From CAYLLT01 sp964591605 (lineage in GTDB: Bacteria > Planctomycetota > Phycisphaerae > UBA1845 > PWPN01), in the NCBI GenBank assembly GCA_964591605.1, contig CAZQEN010000366.1, positions 1-7,606 on the forward strand: a DNA stretch of 7,606 nt, given 5' to 3'. Both the position numbers and the translations under genes were made by a program. Below, piece by piece: positions 1-6,213 of this stretch (its first letter is position 1; each line of letters begins with the position of its first letter). The notes below the pieces were generated by a model. It did not search any database, had not been told where the DNA came from, and saw nothing but the letters and a program-made list of their open reading frames with translations.

Positions 1-1413
1 CGCCAGGATCGGCGAGTTGGGGGAGGCGTAGCGGGTTTTGACCATCTGTTTGGCGCGGCCCACGAGGTAGAATGAGCCGGTGATGCAGATCAGGTCGTCG
101 CGGGTGACCGCGCGTTCGGCGATGTCGAGCGCCTCTTCGAGGGTGCGCGCCACCTGGGCCATCTTGCCGCTGCGTTCCATGTACTCGGCCGCCAGTTCGG
201 CCGGATCGGCCGCACGCGGCGAACCGGCGTCGGTGAAGATCGCCTTGTCGGCCCCGAGCTGGATCAGGTCGAGCATGCCGGGGATGTCCTTGTCCGAGCG
301 GCAGCCGAAGATGACCACCATCGAGTCATAGGTGACGTTCTGCCCGATGGCCCGCATCAGGGCCTCGATGCTGGCGGCGTTGTGGGCGCCGTCCACCATG
401 ATCCGCGGGTTCTCGTGGATGACTTCCATCCGGCCGGGCAGATGCGCCTTGGCCAGGCCCTCGATCGCCTTCTGATCGTCGATCTCGAAGCCGCGCTCCT
501 TGAGGGCGACCATGAGGCTCAGGGCCAGGCCGCAGTTGACCGCCTGGTGATCGCCGGGCAGCGGCACCGGCAGATGCTCGTAGCGCACGGGGCCGTGCGA
601 GAGGCTCACGCGGATGTGCGGACCGGTCGCCCGCGAGCACTCGAACCGATAGCTGAACTCGATGTCCTTGCCGGTAAAGCGGAGCGGCGCCTTGACCTTG
701 GCCGCCACCCGCTGAAGGGCCTGCCGGACCTCCTGGGTCTGCGGGGCACTGATCGCGGGGACACCGGGCTTGAAGATGCCGGCCTTCTCCTCGGCGATTT
801 TCTCGAGGGTATTGCCGAGCTGCGCCATGTGGTCGTAGCTCACGCTCGTGATCGCGCAGACCTCGGGCTTGAGCACGTTGGTGGAATCCAGCCGTCCGCC
901 CAGCCCGGCCTCCACCACTGCCAGGTCCACCTTCTGCTCGGCGTAATACAGGAACGCCAGCGTGGTCATGATCTCGAAAAACGTCGGTTCGTCCTTGGCG
1001 AGCTGGCGGACGACCGGGGCGATCCGCCCCATCAGCCGCGTCATGTCCGACTCGGAAATCATCTCCCCGTTGATCTGGATCCGCTCGCGGATGTCCACGA
1101 GGTGCGGCGAGGTGTAGAGCCCGATCCGCATGCCGCAGTTGGCGAGCATGGAGGCGAGCATGGTGGCCGTCGAGCCCTTGCCCTTGGTGCCGGCGATGTG
1201 AACGCTCTTGAAGGACTTGTGCGGATTTCCGACGCCGGCCAGGAGGCGACCCATCCGGGCCAGGTTGAAATTGGTCGTGTTGTAGCCCACCCGCGTCATC
1301 TTCTCGTAGTCGGTGACGGAATTCAGGAAGTTCATCACCGACTTGAAGTTACGGATGGGATGGGCGGACGCTTTTTTCCGCGTCCCCGGCTGCAGCGTGG
1401 GAGACCGTGCCAT
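1..1413 (-). CDS. folC: Bifunctional dihydrofolate synthase / folylpolyglutamate synthase, C-terminus cut by window edge
   Basis: A cytoplasmic ATP-dependent ligase of the Mur-ligase superfamily. The family joins L-glutamate to dihydropteroate and/or adds further glutamates to reduced folates. The minus frame is open from the ATG at 1413 to base 1 (471 codons), with no stop inside the window. Visible motifs are the ATP P-loop GTKGKGS (residues 75-81), the TSPHLVDIRERI loop, FFEIMTTLAF, VVEAGLGGRLDSTN (E168), EEKAGIFKPG, GDHQAVN, and DGAHN (341-345), which opens the C-terminal glutamate-ligase domain. ITGSFYLVG lies near the end. Family members are usually about 420-440 residues, so little is missing; the excess is a basic N-terminal extension of about 20 residues. 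The ATG at 1413 is preferred because Met27 would cut into the first conserved helix. There is no Shine-Dalgarno sequence, and a promoter lies immediately upstream. Whether it has one or both activities cannot be read from the sequence. Confidence 0.95.
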   Translation of the reverse strand, partial: MARSPTLQPGTRKKASAHPIRNFKSVMNFLNSVTDYEKMTRVGYNTTNFNLARMGRLLAGVGNPHKSFKSVHIAGTKGKGSTATMLASMLANCGMRIGLYTSPHLVDIRERIQINGEMISESDMTRLMGRIAPVVRQLAKDEPTFFEIMTTLAFLYYAEQKVDLAVVEAGLGGRLDSTNVLKPEVCAITSVSYDHMAQLGNTLEKIAEEKAGIFKPGVPAISAPQTQEVRQALQRVAAKVKAPLRFTGKDIEFSYRFECSRATGPHIRVSLSHGPVRYEHLPVPLPGDHQAVNCGLALSLMVALKERGFEIDDQKAIEGLAKAHLPGRMEVIHENPRIMVDGAHNAASIEALMRAIGQNVTYDSMVVIFGCRSDKDIPGMLDLIQLGADKAIFTDAGSPRAADPAELAAEYMERSGKMAQVARTLEEALDIAERAVTRDDLICITGSFYLVGRAKQMVKTRYASPNSPILA

Positions 1414-1422
1414 AGGGGGGAT

Positions 1423-1452
1423 ATCTTACCAAAATCGGGGGGCAGTCGTCAA
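1423..1452 (-). promoter_or_regulatory. Sigma70-type promoter for folC, probably leaderless
   Basis: Read on the minus strand, TTGACG (1452-1447) is followed by an 18-base spacer and TAAGAT (1428-1423). These match the -35 consensus at five of six bases and the -10 consensus at four of six. The folC ATG begins at 1413. The bases between the -10 and the start are A, T, six C and T, so the A of the ATG is the first purine at a normal initiation distance. This implies a leader of about 0-3 bases, which agrees with the absence of a ribosome binding site. Confidence 0.6.
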
Positions 1453-1838
1453 CGGCAGCGGGGGTGTCGTGGACCTGGCTCCAGCCCTGTGCAATGAACT
1501 CCAGAGAGACCGTTATCTTCATATTACGAAAGAGCTTAGTCTCAGGTTCGGGGAACATCAGACAGCGCTCTGCAGTTTTTTGATGCCCTGTATATAGTGT
1601 CTTTGCTGTGTGGTGGTACAACCAGCAGAGACTCCGCCGCTACCGGTGATCAGGCGAAAAGCCGTCTATCGGGGTGGCGGTCGGAGAGGATACACGGCGG
1701 GCCAGGACCGATGATGGGAGGGGCGGGCGGCAAGGCCGCGGGGTTGAAGCGATTGAGGTGGTCGCTGCGGTGAGTTGGCCACCGCGGAATCGCGCCCTGC
1801 GGCGAATCTCGCCCATGGCGGACGAGTGCAGCCGAGAC

Positions 1839-1936
1839 GGCTGCACCACAACGGCTGCACCAGAACGGCAGTACCACAAGGGCTGCACCACAACGGCTGC
1901 ACCACAAGGGCTGCACCACAAGGGCTGCACCACAAT
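1839..1936. repeat. Seven-copy 14-bp tandem repeat, unit GGCTGCACCACAA(C/G)
   Basis: Seven head-to-tail units start at 1839, 1853, 1867, 1881, 1895, 1909 and 1923 with no spacer. Copies 1, 4, 5, 6 and 7 are identical over the first 13 bases. Copy 2 has one change (AGAAC for ACAAC). Copy 3 has two (GGCAGTACC). The last base alternates as C, C, G, C, G, G, T, giving two main unit types. The unit contains no stop codon in any of the six frames, so translated ORFs here show a 14-residue period (42 bp) and are probably artefacts. It lies about 280 bases upstream of the protease start and about 425 bases from the folC start. The function is unknown. Possibilities are a slippage-generated minisatellite or a multi-site protein-binding array. 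Confidence 0.9.
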
Positions 1937-2002
1937 GGGCGGCTCCGACGCCGCGGCCGAGGCTGTCACGCGGCTCCCGTGGAGTGACCCGGATTGCACC
2001 CG

Positions 2003-2030
2003 TTGCCCGGTGGAAACGTATAGTTATAAT
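2003..2030 (+). promoter_or_regulatory. Probable sigma70-type promoter for the S41 protease gene
   Basis: TTGCCC (2003-2008), a 16-base spacer and a perfect TATAAT (2025-2030) lie in a locally A+T-rich patch. The predicted start is near 2037, giving a leader of roughly 180 bases before the ATG at 2216. The leader contains the palindrome CCGGTACCGG and a small AGATT/AATCT stem. The -35 is only four of six, and the leader is long for a simple promoter, so a second, closer promoter cannot be excluded. Confidence 0.5.
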
Positions 2031-2204
2031 GGCTTGGACGTAGGGTGTTCTTCGCCAGACTGGGGCCGGTACCGGTAGATTCCGATCAATCTGAGGGGGC
2101 CGGACCGCAGCCGCGATGCATCTCACGTCCGCCTCTGTGATCGCTTTTCGCCGTTTCCCACCCCTGCGAACGGGAGGTTCGCGACGCGGTGGATCTGCTT
2201 TATC

Positions 2205-2210
2205 GAGGAG
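2205..2210 (+). promoter_or_regulatory. Shine-Dalgarno sequence GAGGAG that fixes the protease start
   Basis: GAGGAG sits five bases before the ATG at 2216. This supports that ATG over the in-frame GTG at 2189, which has no comparable site and would add nine residues in front of the signal peptide. Confidence 0.75.
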
Positions 2211-2215
2211 TCCTA

Positions 2216-4486
2216 ATGCGTTGCTCGCGCTCAGTATTATCGGGCGGCCGCCCGCGGGTCGCTGTGGTGGCCGTCTTGACCTTGATCCCCGCTCTCATGG
2301 CGGTGGAGGCGGTCAGACTCTCCGACCCTGACCTTCAGAAGAGCTGGAAGGACGGGCTGACCGCCCTCAGCGAAGGCCAGTTCGACGAGGCCGCCCGCCT
2401 CATTCACGGCGTGGCTGCCCGCGAGTCGGCGGACCCGCACGTCAAGCACGTCAACGCCTGGCTCACCGGCTTTGAGAAGCTCCAGGGCGAGCGCGAGAAG
2501 CGCATCCAGGCCGACTATGACAAGTACGTGGGCTGGGTGAAGGAGGAGGCGGCCAAGGGAGAGTGGCGATCCGCCATCTGGCACTGCGGTCAGGCCTTCA
2601 ACAACGCCCACGATCAGGAATCCTTCCGCAAGGAGCCCTGGCTCCTCAAGACGGTCGAAGGGGCCGGCAAAGCGGCCCTCGATTTCGAGAAGGAGTCCAA
2701 GTGGGTCAAGGCCGCCACGATCTGGCTGCGCCTGACCGAGATCTTTCCGCAGAACAAGGAATATCGCGAGGCCCTCGACCGCTGCCAGGCCCACCTGCGC
2801 CTCGAATACACCTACACGCCCGATTCCGACTGGCGGACGACGGTCAGCGACATCACGCCCGACATGGCCAGCGACGCCTTCCGTAAGATCGACAGCGAGT
2901 ATCTGACCGAGCCGGTCTTCAAGGACGCGGTGATCGCCGGCCTCAAGCAGGTGCTGCGGCTGGCGGAGGAGCCCAAGCTCCAGAAGGAGTTCAAGTCGCT
3001 CGCCTCCAGCGAAAGCCGGCAGGAATTCGTCAGCCGGATCAAAGCCCGGCTCGGCCAGGCCCAGGCCAGCGACAAGCTCAAGGTGCGCGACCTGGTCCAG
3101 TACTTCGAGAAGGTTCTCGATATCAACGAGGAGATGGGCCTCTTTCCGGAGACGGTGCTCATCTACGAATTCGTGCAGGGGGCCCTGCAGCCGCTCGACC
3201 GCTTCAGCGACATGATCTGGCCGGCCGACCTGGCCGAGTTCAACAAACACACCCAGGGCCGCTTCAGCGGCGTGGGCATCCAGATCCGCAAGGACCCCGG
3301 CGAGCCCATCAAGGTGGTCTCGCCGCTCGAGGACACGCCGGCGTATCAGGCGGGCGTCCAGCCGGGGGACATGATCACCAAGATCAACGGCAAGTCCGCG
3401 GCCAAATACACCATCACGCAGGCGGTGCGCGACATCACCGGCCCGCCCGGGACAGAAGTGACGCTGACCTTCAAGCGGCCCGGCGTAGAGGACGAGTTCG
3501 ATCTCAAGCTCAAGCGTCAGGAGATCACCATCTTCACGATCAAGGGCTTCGAGCGCGACGAGAGCGGCAATTGGAAGTACATGATCGACCCGCAGCAGAA
3601 GATCGGCTACGTCCGGATGACCAACTTCACCGAGGGCACGATCGACGAGCTCAAGGACGTCGTCGCGCGTCTCCGCGAGAAGGAAGGGATGCGCGGGCTG
3701 ATCTTTGACCTGCGCGGCAACCCCGGCGGGCCGCTCAAGTCCGCGGTCGAGGTGGCCGACCTCTTCCTCCCCGGGAACCGTCAGATCGTCTCCACCAAGG
3801 ACCGGCACAACAAGCCCTGGGAGACCTCCACGACCGATGGCGAGCATTTCACGGACTTCCCGCTCATCCTGCTGGCCAATCGCACCAGCGCGAGCGCGTC
3901 GGAGATCGTCGCCGGCGCGCTGCAGGTGCACCAGCGGGCGCTCATCGTCGGCGAGCGGACGTTCGGCAAGGGGAGCGTGCAGCAGGTCCTGCGGCTCAAC
4001 AACAACAACTCGGCGTTCCTCAAGCTGACCACCGCGCACTACTACCTTCCCGACGGGCGATGCCTGCACCGCGACGAGGACAGCGTCACGTGGGGCGTGG
4101 ATCCCGACGTCGAGATCAAGCTCGTGCCCAAGGAGATCGTGAAGTCCAACTACCTGCGGCTCAAGACCGATATTCTGAAGGGTGTGAATCAGAAGACACT
4201 GACCCCCAAGGAGATTGAGGCGGTGACCGAGTACAAGACCGCCACCCAGCCGGCCAAGGGCGACAAGCCACACAGCCGGCCCGCGGGCGAGGAGGCCTCC
4301 GACGACGAAGAGGAGCTCGACGAGGAGATGGAGACCGTCCGCGAGGATCCCAACGAGTTCCCCGAGGTGGATCCTCAGCTCGAAGGCGGGCTCATGCTGA
4401 TGCGCGTCCGCCTCGAGAGCAACGAAGACTGGCCGCTGCGTCCGGCGAAGATGGCGGCCAATGCCGCGGTCCGCCCGTCGCGATGA
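2216..4486 (+). CDS. ctpA: Exported carboxyl-terminal processing protease (peptidase S41A, PDZ domain)
   Basis: A Ser/Lys endopeptidase of the Prc/CtpA/D1-protease family, which trims or degrades envelope proteins from their C-termini. The protein has 756 residues. Residues 1-32 form a signal peptide (basic start, hydrophobic VAVVAVLTLIPALMA, possible cleavage after VEA), with no lipobox. About 37-200 is helical and TPR-like (EGQFDEAARLIHG, WVKAATIWLRLTEIFPQNKEYREAL). About 210-345 is the family's helical region. PDZ is about 348-436 (PAYQAGVQPGDMITKINGKS). The S41 core is about 463-635. Catalytic residues are Ser560 in TSASASEIVAGAL, Lys585 in GERTFGKGSVQQ, and Gln589, matching the spacing in E. 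coli Prc (Ser452/Lys477/Gln481). An acidic stretch (about 692-713) precedes a C-terminal segment that I do not recognise as a domain. It has its own promoter, ribosome binding site and terminator, so it looks monocistronic. The symbol is family-level; the substrate is unknown. Confidence 0.93.
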   Translation: MRCSRSVLSGGRPRVAVVAVLTLIPALMAVEAVRLSDPDLQKSWKDGLTALSEGQFDEAARLIHGVAARESADPHVKHVNAWLTGFEKLQGEREKRIQADYDKYVGWVKEEAAKGEWRSAIWHCGQAFNNAHDQESFRKEPWLLKTVEGAGKAALDFEKESKWVKAATIWLRLTEIFPQNKEYREALDRCQAHLRLEYTYTPDSDWRTTVSDITPDMASDAFRKIDSEYLTEPVFKDAVIAGLKQVLRLAEEPKLQKEFKSLASSESRQEFVSRIKARLGQAQASDKLKVRDLVQYFEKVLDINEEMGLFPETVLIYEFVQGALQPLDRFSDMIWPADLAEFNKHTQGRFSGVGIQIRKDPGEPIKVVSPLEDTPAYQAGVQPGDMITKINGKSAAKYTITQAVRDITGPPGTEVTLTFKRPGVEDEFDLKLKRQEITIFTIKGFERDESGNWKYMIDPQQKIGYVRMTNFTEGTIDELKDVVARLREKEGMRGLIFDLRGNPGGPLKSAVEVADLFLPGNRQIVSTKDRHNKPWETSTTDGEHFTDFPLILLANRTSASASEIVAGALQVHQRALIVGERTFGKGSVQQVLRLNNNNSAFLKLTTAHYYLPDGRCLHRDEDSVTWGVDPDVEIKLVPKEIVKSNYLRLKTDILKGVNQKTLTPKEIEAVTEYKTATQPAKGDKPHSRPAGEEASDDEEELDEEMETVREDPNEFPEVDPQLEGGLMLMRVRLESNEDWPLRPAKMAANAAVRPSR

Positions 4487-4526
4487 CGCGCGGTCCCCGA
4501 CTCGGCGGCGAAGCAAGGCAACCCCG

Positions 4527-4561
4527 AGCCCCGGCCTCCTGAGGTCCGGGGCTTTCTCTTT
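4527..4561 (+). terminator. Rho-independent terminator of the protease gene
   Basis: AGCCCCGG (4527-4534) pairs perfectly with CCGGGGCT (4546-4553). The inner bases CCT/AGG can add three more pairs across a bulged T, closing a four-base loop. TTCTCTTT follows at once. It lies 40 bases after the protease stop codon, on the same strand, and separates this gene from thiO. Confidence 0.88.
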
Positions 4562-4697
4562 GCCTGATGCGCGGCTCCGGGGCGCGGCGCGGAGTTTCCG
4601 CTCGCTCTGGCCTGCCCGGCGCGATATCCTGTCATGCGGTTTGCCCTCCGGTGGGGCGATGCTCCAGCACCTGGATCAGCTTCCGCGAGTGTGTGCC

Positions 4698-5873
4698 ATG
4701 TCCAGTACGACGTCTGACGTGATCGTCATCGGCGGGGGAGTGATCGGCCTGAGTGCCGCGTGTGAACTCGCCCGGTCGGGCCTGGGCGTGCGGGTTCTCG
4801 AGAAGGCCATCTGCGGCCGGGAGGCCTCCTGGGCCGGCGCCGGCGTTCTGCAATGTGGAAGCTGGCACCGCAAGGACCCTCTCGCCGCCCTCCTGCGTGA
4901 GAGTCTTCGCCTCTACCCGAAGTTCGTTGAGGACCTGCGCGAACGTACAGGTATCGACCCAGAGTTTATCCCTTGCGGCAGCTTCGAACTGCTTCTGGAT
5001 GATCAGCAGCAGCGCATGGCGGCCAGCGAAGTCAAGGCGGCCGAGCCGCACGCGGCGACCTGGGGCCGGCCGGTGCTCGAGCTCCTGGATCCCGATATCG
5101 CCCGCGGGCAGGAGCCCCACCTCACGCCCGACCTGCTGGGGGTCAAGTACAACTCGGTGACCTGTCAGATCCGCAACCCGCGGCTCATGGCCGCCCTGCG
5201 GGCCGCCTGTCTGCTCGCGGGCGTGGACATCGTCGAAGGCTGCGAGGTCGACGGCCTGGTGCGGGAGGGTTCGCGCGTCACGGGTGTCCGCACGAATCGC
5301 GGCACGCTCTCCGCCGGGCGGATCGTCCTCTCGGCCGGCCCCTGGTCGCCCACGGTGGACCCGGACCTGCGCGACGTCGTGCCCGTCTACCCCGTCCGCG
5401 GGCAGATCGTCCTCCTGGAGATGCACCCGCGGCCGTTCACGCACATCGTGGAACGGGGCAAGTGCTACATGGTGCCGCGCCTCGACGGCCGCATCGTCAT
5501 CGGCGCCACTGAAGAGCATGAGAGCGGCTTCATCAAGCGCAACACGGCCGAAGGCGTCGCCACGCTGCTCACGCTCGCGCAGCGCATGGTCCCCGCCCTG
5601 GCCCGGGCCGACGTGGTCAGCACCTGGTCGGGTCTGCGCCCGGGAACACCCGATCGTGCACCGTTCATCGGGCTCGTGCCCGGCGCCGACGGCCTGATCG
5701 CCGCAACCGGCCACTTCCGCAGCGGGCTCATCCTCGCTCCGCTCAACGCCCGGATCGTTCGTGACCTGGTTACCACGGGCTCCACATCGTATGACCTCTC
5801 CCGCCTGCGTCCCGGCCGCGAGTTCCGCAAGGACCACCGGCCGGACTTCATCGACGAGAGCGCCTGCGCCTGA
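4698..5873 (+). CDS. thiO: FAD-dependent glycine oxidase, ThiO type (DAO family)
   Basis: A flavoprotein amine oxidase. ThiO oxidises glycine to the imine/glyoxylate with release of H2O2, feeding thiazole synthesis for thiamine. The protein has 391 residues. An N-terminal Rossmann fold carries VIVIGGGVIGLS (G12, G14, G17) and ends at VRVLE (E35), then SWAGAGVL. The C-terminal half has CYMVPR (Y257), GRIVIGAT, WSGLRPGT (R314) and GHFRSGLILAP (R341). These correspond to substrate-pocket motifs of Bacillus subtilis ThiO (CYIVPR, GLRPGT, GHFRNGILLAP), which supports glycine oxidase over other DAO members such as sarcosine oxidase or DadA. The ATG at 4698 sits at the usual distance before the FAD motif. 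An in-frame ATG at 4659 would add 13 residues, and neither has a strong ribosome binding site. No thi gene and no TPP riboswitch are visible nearby, so the thiamine role is inferred. Confidence 0.87.
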   Translation: MSSTTSDVIVIGGGVIGLSAACELARSGLGVRVLEKAICGREASWAGAGVLQCGSWHRKDPLAALLRESLRLYPKFVEDLRERTGIDPEFIPCGSFELLLDDQQQRMAASEVKAAEPHAATWGRPVLELLDPDIARGQEPHLTPDLLGVKYNSVTCQIRNPRLMAALRAACLLAGVDIVEGCEVDGLVREGSRVTGVRTNRGTLSAGRIVLSAGPWSPTVDPDLRDVVPVYPVRGQIVLLEMHPRPFTHIVERGKCYMVPRLDGRIVIGATEEHESGFIKRNTAEGVATLLTLAQRMVPALARADVVSTWSGLRPGTPDRAPFIGLVPGADGLIAATGHFRSGLILAPLNARIVRDLVTTGSTSYDLSRLRPGREFRKDHRPDFIDESACA

Positions 5874-5990
5874 GCGGCCGGGTCAGGCAGGCTCATGCGT
5901 GGGCGGAGCGGCACGGATGATGGGCCGGCCGGAGGTCGCTGCGCCAGTTGCCCGCGACGGGTCTGGCCATTCTCTCGGGCCTGCACGAGC

Positions 5991-6015
5991 AGGTCCCGTC
6001 TGCCGGACGGGACCT
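5991..6015. repeat. Perfect 10-bp hairpin between thiO and tetR, with an overlapping alternative hairpin
   Basis: AGGTCCCGTC (5991-6000) pairs with GACGGGACCT (6006-6015) around a five-base loop, TGCCG. The left arm also takes part in a competing stem: GGGCCTGC (5977-5984) can pair with GCAGGTCCC (5989-5997) around the loop ACGA with one bulged T. The two stems cannot form together. There is no T tract on either strand. It may stabilise the thiO 3' end or act in a rho-dependent or attenuator-like manner, but that is inference. Confidence 0.55.
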
Positions 6016-6055
6016 CGGCGGGGCGAGGCCTTCCCCCATCGCAGGTCCGGCCCGG

Positions 6056-6071
6056 TCCCGGCGCGCCGGGA
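6056..6071. repeat. Perfect 16-base palindrome TCCCGGCGCGCCGGGA
   Basis: The 16 bases equal their own reverse complement, with the centre between 6063 and 6064. Flanking GG (6054-6055) and CC (6074-6075) can extend the dyad across a two-base bulge. It lies about 75 bases upstream of the -35 of the tetR-family gene. It could be a protein-binding dyad; as RNA it would need to open its centre to form a loop. Confidence 0.6.
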
Positions 6072-6133
6072 GACCTACACGCCCGCTCCCGAAATCATGG
6101 CCAGACCCCCCGTGGCCACCATCGGCCCCCGGC

Positions 6134-6163
6134 GTGTCAAAGTGGAGGGGCTGCCTTTACAAT
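6134..6163 (+). promoter_or_regulatory. Probable sigma70-type promoter of the tetR-family gene
   Basis: GTGTCA (6134-6139, four of six against TTGACA), an 18-base spacer and TACAAT (6158-6163, five of six against TATAAT). The predicted start is near 6170, leaving a leader of about 43 bases before the ATG at 6214. A short dyad (GGGGC 6147-6151, GCCCC 6164-6168) straddles the -10 and could be an operator. Confidence 0.5.
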
Positions 6164-6202
6164 GCCCCGGCGACCACCCGTCAGGTCTCCAGGTTTTGTG
6201 AC

Positions 6203-6207
6203 AAGGT
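6203..6207 (+). promoter_or_regulatory. Weak Shine-Dalgarno sequence AAGGT for the tetR-family gene
   Basis: AAGGT ends six bases before the ATG at 6214. It favours this ATG over the in-frame ATG at 6223, whose use would remove only three residues ahead of the helix-turn-helix domain. Confidence 0.45.
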
Positions 6208-6213
6208 CCGTCC

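Larger units (their letters stand above)
1414..2215. other. 802-base divergent intergenic region between folC and the S41 protease gene
   Basis: I see no convincing gene here. The order is: the folC promoter at the left end; a stretch (1501-1620) with 55 G+C bases in 120, clearly lower than its surroundings; an imperfect 14-base dyad at 1611-1624 (TGGT g GTAC a ACCA); a 14-bp tandem repeat array at 1839-1936; a promoter-like pair at 2003-2030; a 10-base palindrome CCGGTACCGG at 2066-2075; and the ribosome binding site of the protease gene. Several open frames of 70-158 codons cross 1640-2130 on both strands. They owe their openness to the repeat array and to base composition, and none shows a recognisable domain. 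I found no tRNA-like T-loop or cloverleaf. Confidence 0.6.
5874..6213. other. 340-base intergenic region rich in inverted repeats
   Basis: No gene is recognisable between thiO and the tetR-family gene. Open frames on the plus strand (for example 5948-6226 and 5895-6410) give proline/arginine-rich translations with no domain, and they run into tetR in the wrong frame. The stretch holds a 10-bp hairpin (5991-6015) that overlaps an alternative hairpin (5977-5997), a perfect 16-base palindrome (6056-6071), two TGGCCA copies nine bases apart (6098-6103 and 6113-6118), and a promoter for the downstream gene (6134-6163). No hairpin is followed by a T run, so no ordinary intrinsic terminator for thiO is visible. 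Confidence 0.6.

Noticed and set aside
382..1497. 371-codon plus-strand open frame opposite folC
   Set aside because: The minus strand gives an unmistakable FolC. The plus-strand product has no domain and no ribosome binding site.
1559..1581. Small stem (CAGA/TCTG) followed by CAG and six T, terminator-like on the plus strand
   Set aside because: The stem is only four pairs, and there is no plus-strand gene upstream for it to end.
1839..1936. CRISPR array
   Set aside because: The units are 14 bp, contiguous and without spacers, and no cas gene is near.
1640..2126. Several overlapping 70-158-codon frames on both strands with WCSxCGAA/VVQPL-type or GCTTTAAPQ-type repeats
   Set aside because: The 14-bp repeat has no stop codon in any frame, so it creates open frames on both strands at once. 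None has a domain or a convincing start site.
2237..4516. 759-codon open frame antisense to the S41 protease gene
   Set aside because: The translation is Leu/Val/Arg/Asp-rich with no domain. It is the mirror of G+C-biased codon use in a gene whose plus-strand protein has clear catalytic motifs.
4634..4717. 27-residue ORF overlapping the thiO start, preceded by a TATCCT hexamer (4625-4630)
   Set aside because: There is no ribosome binding site, no -35 at a proper distance and no recognisable sequence. A leader peptide is possible but unsupported.
4632..5837. 401-codon minus-strand open frame opposite thiO
   Set aside because: It is the antisense shadow of a clear FAD oxidase and its translation has no recognisable motif.
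6098..6118. TGGCCA-N9-TGGCCA as a TetR operator
   Set aside because: TGGCCA is self-complementary and common in this base composition, and the pair lies upstream of the promoter rather than over it. Too weak to call.
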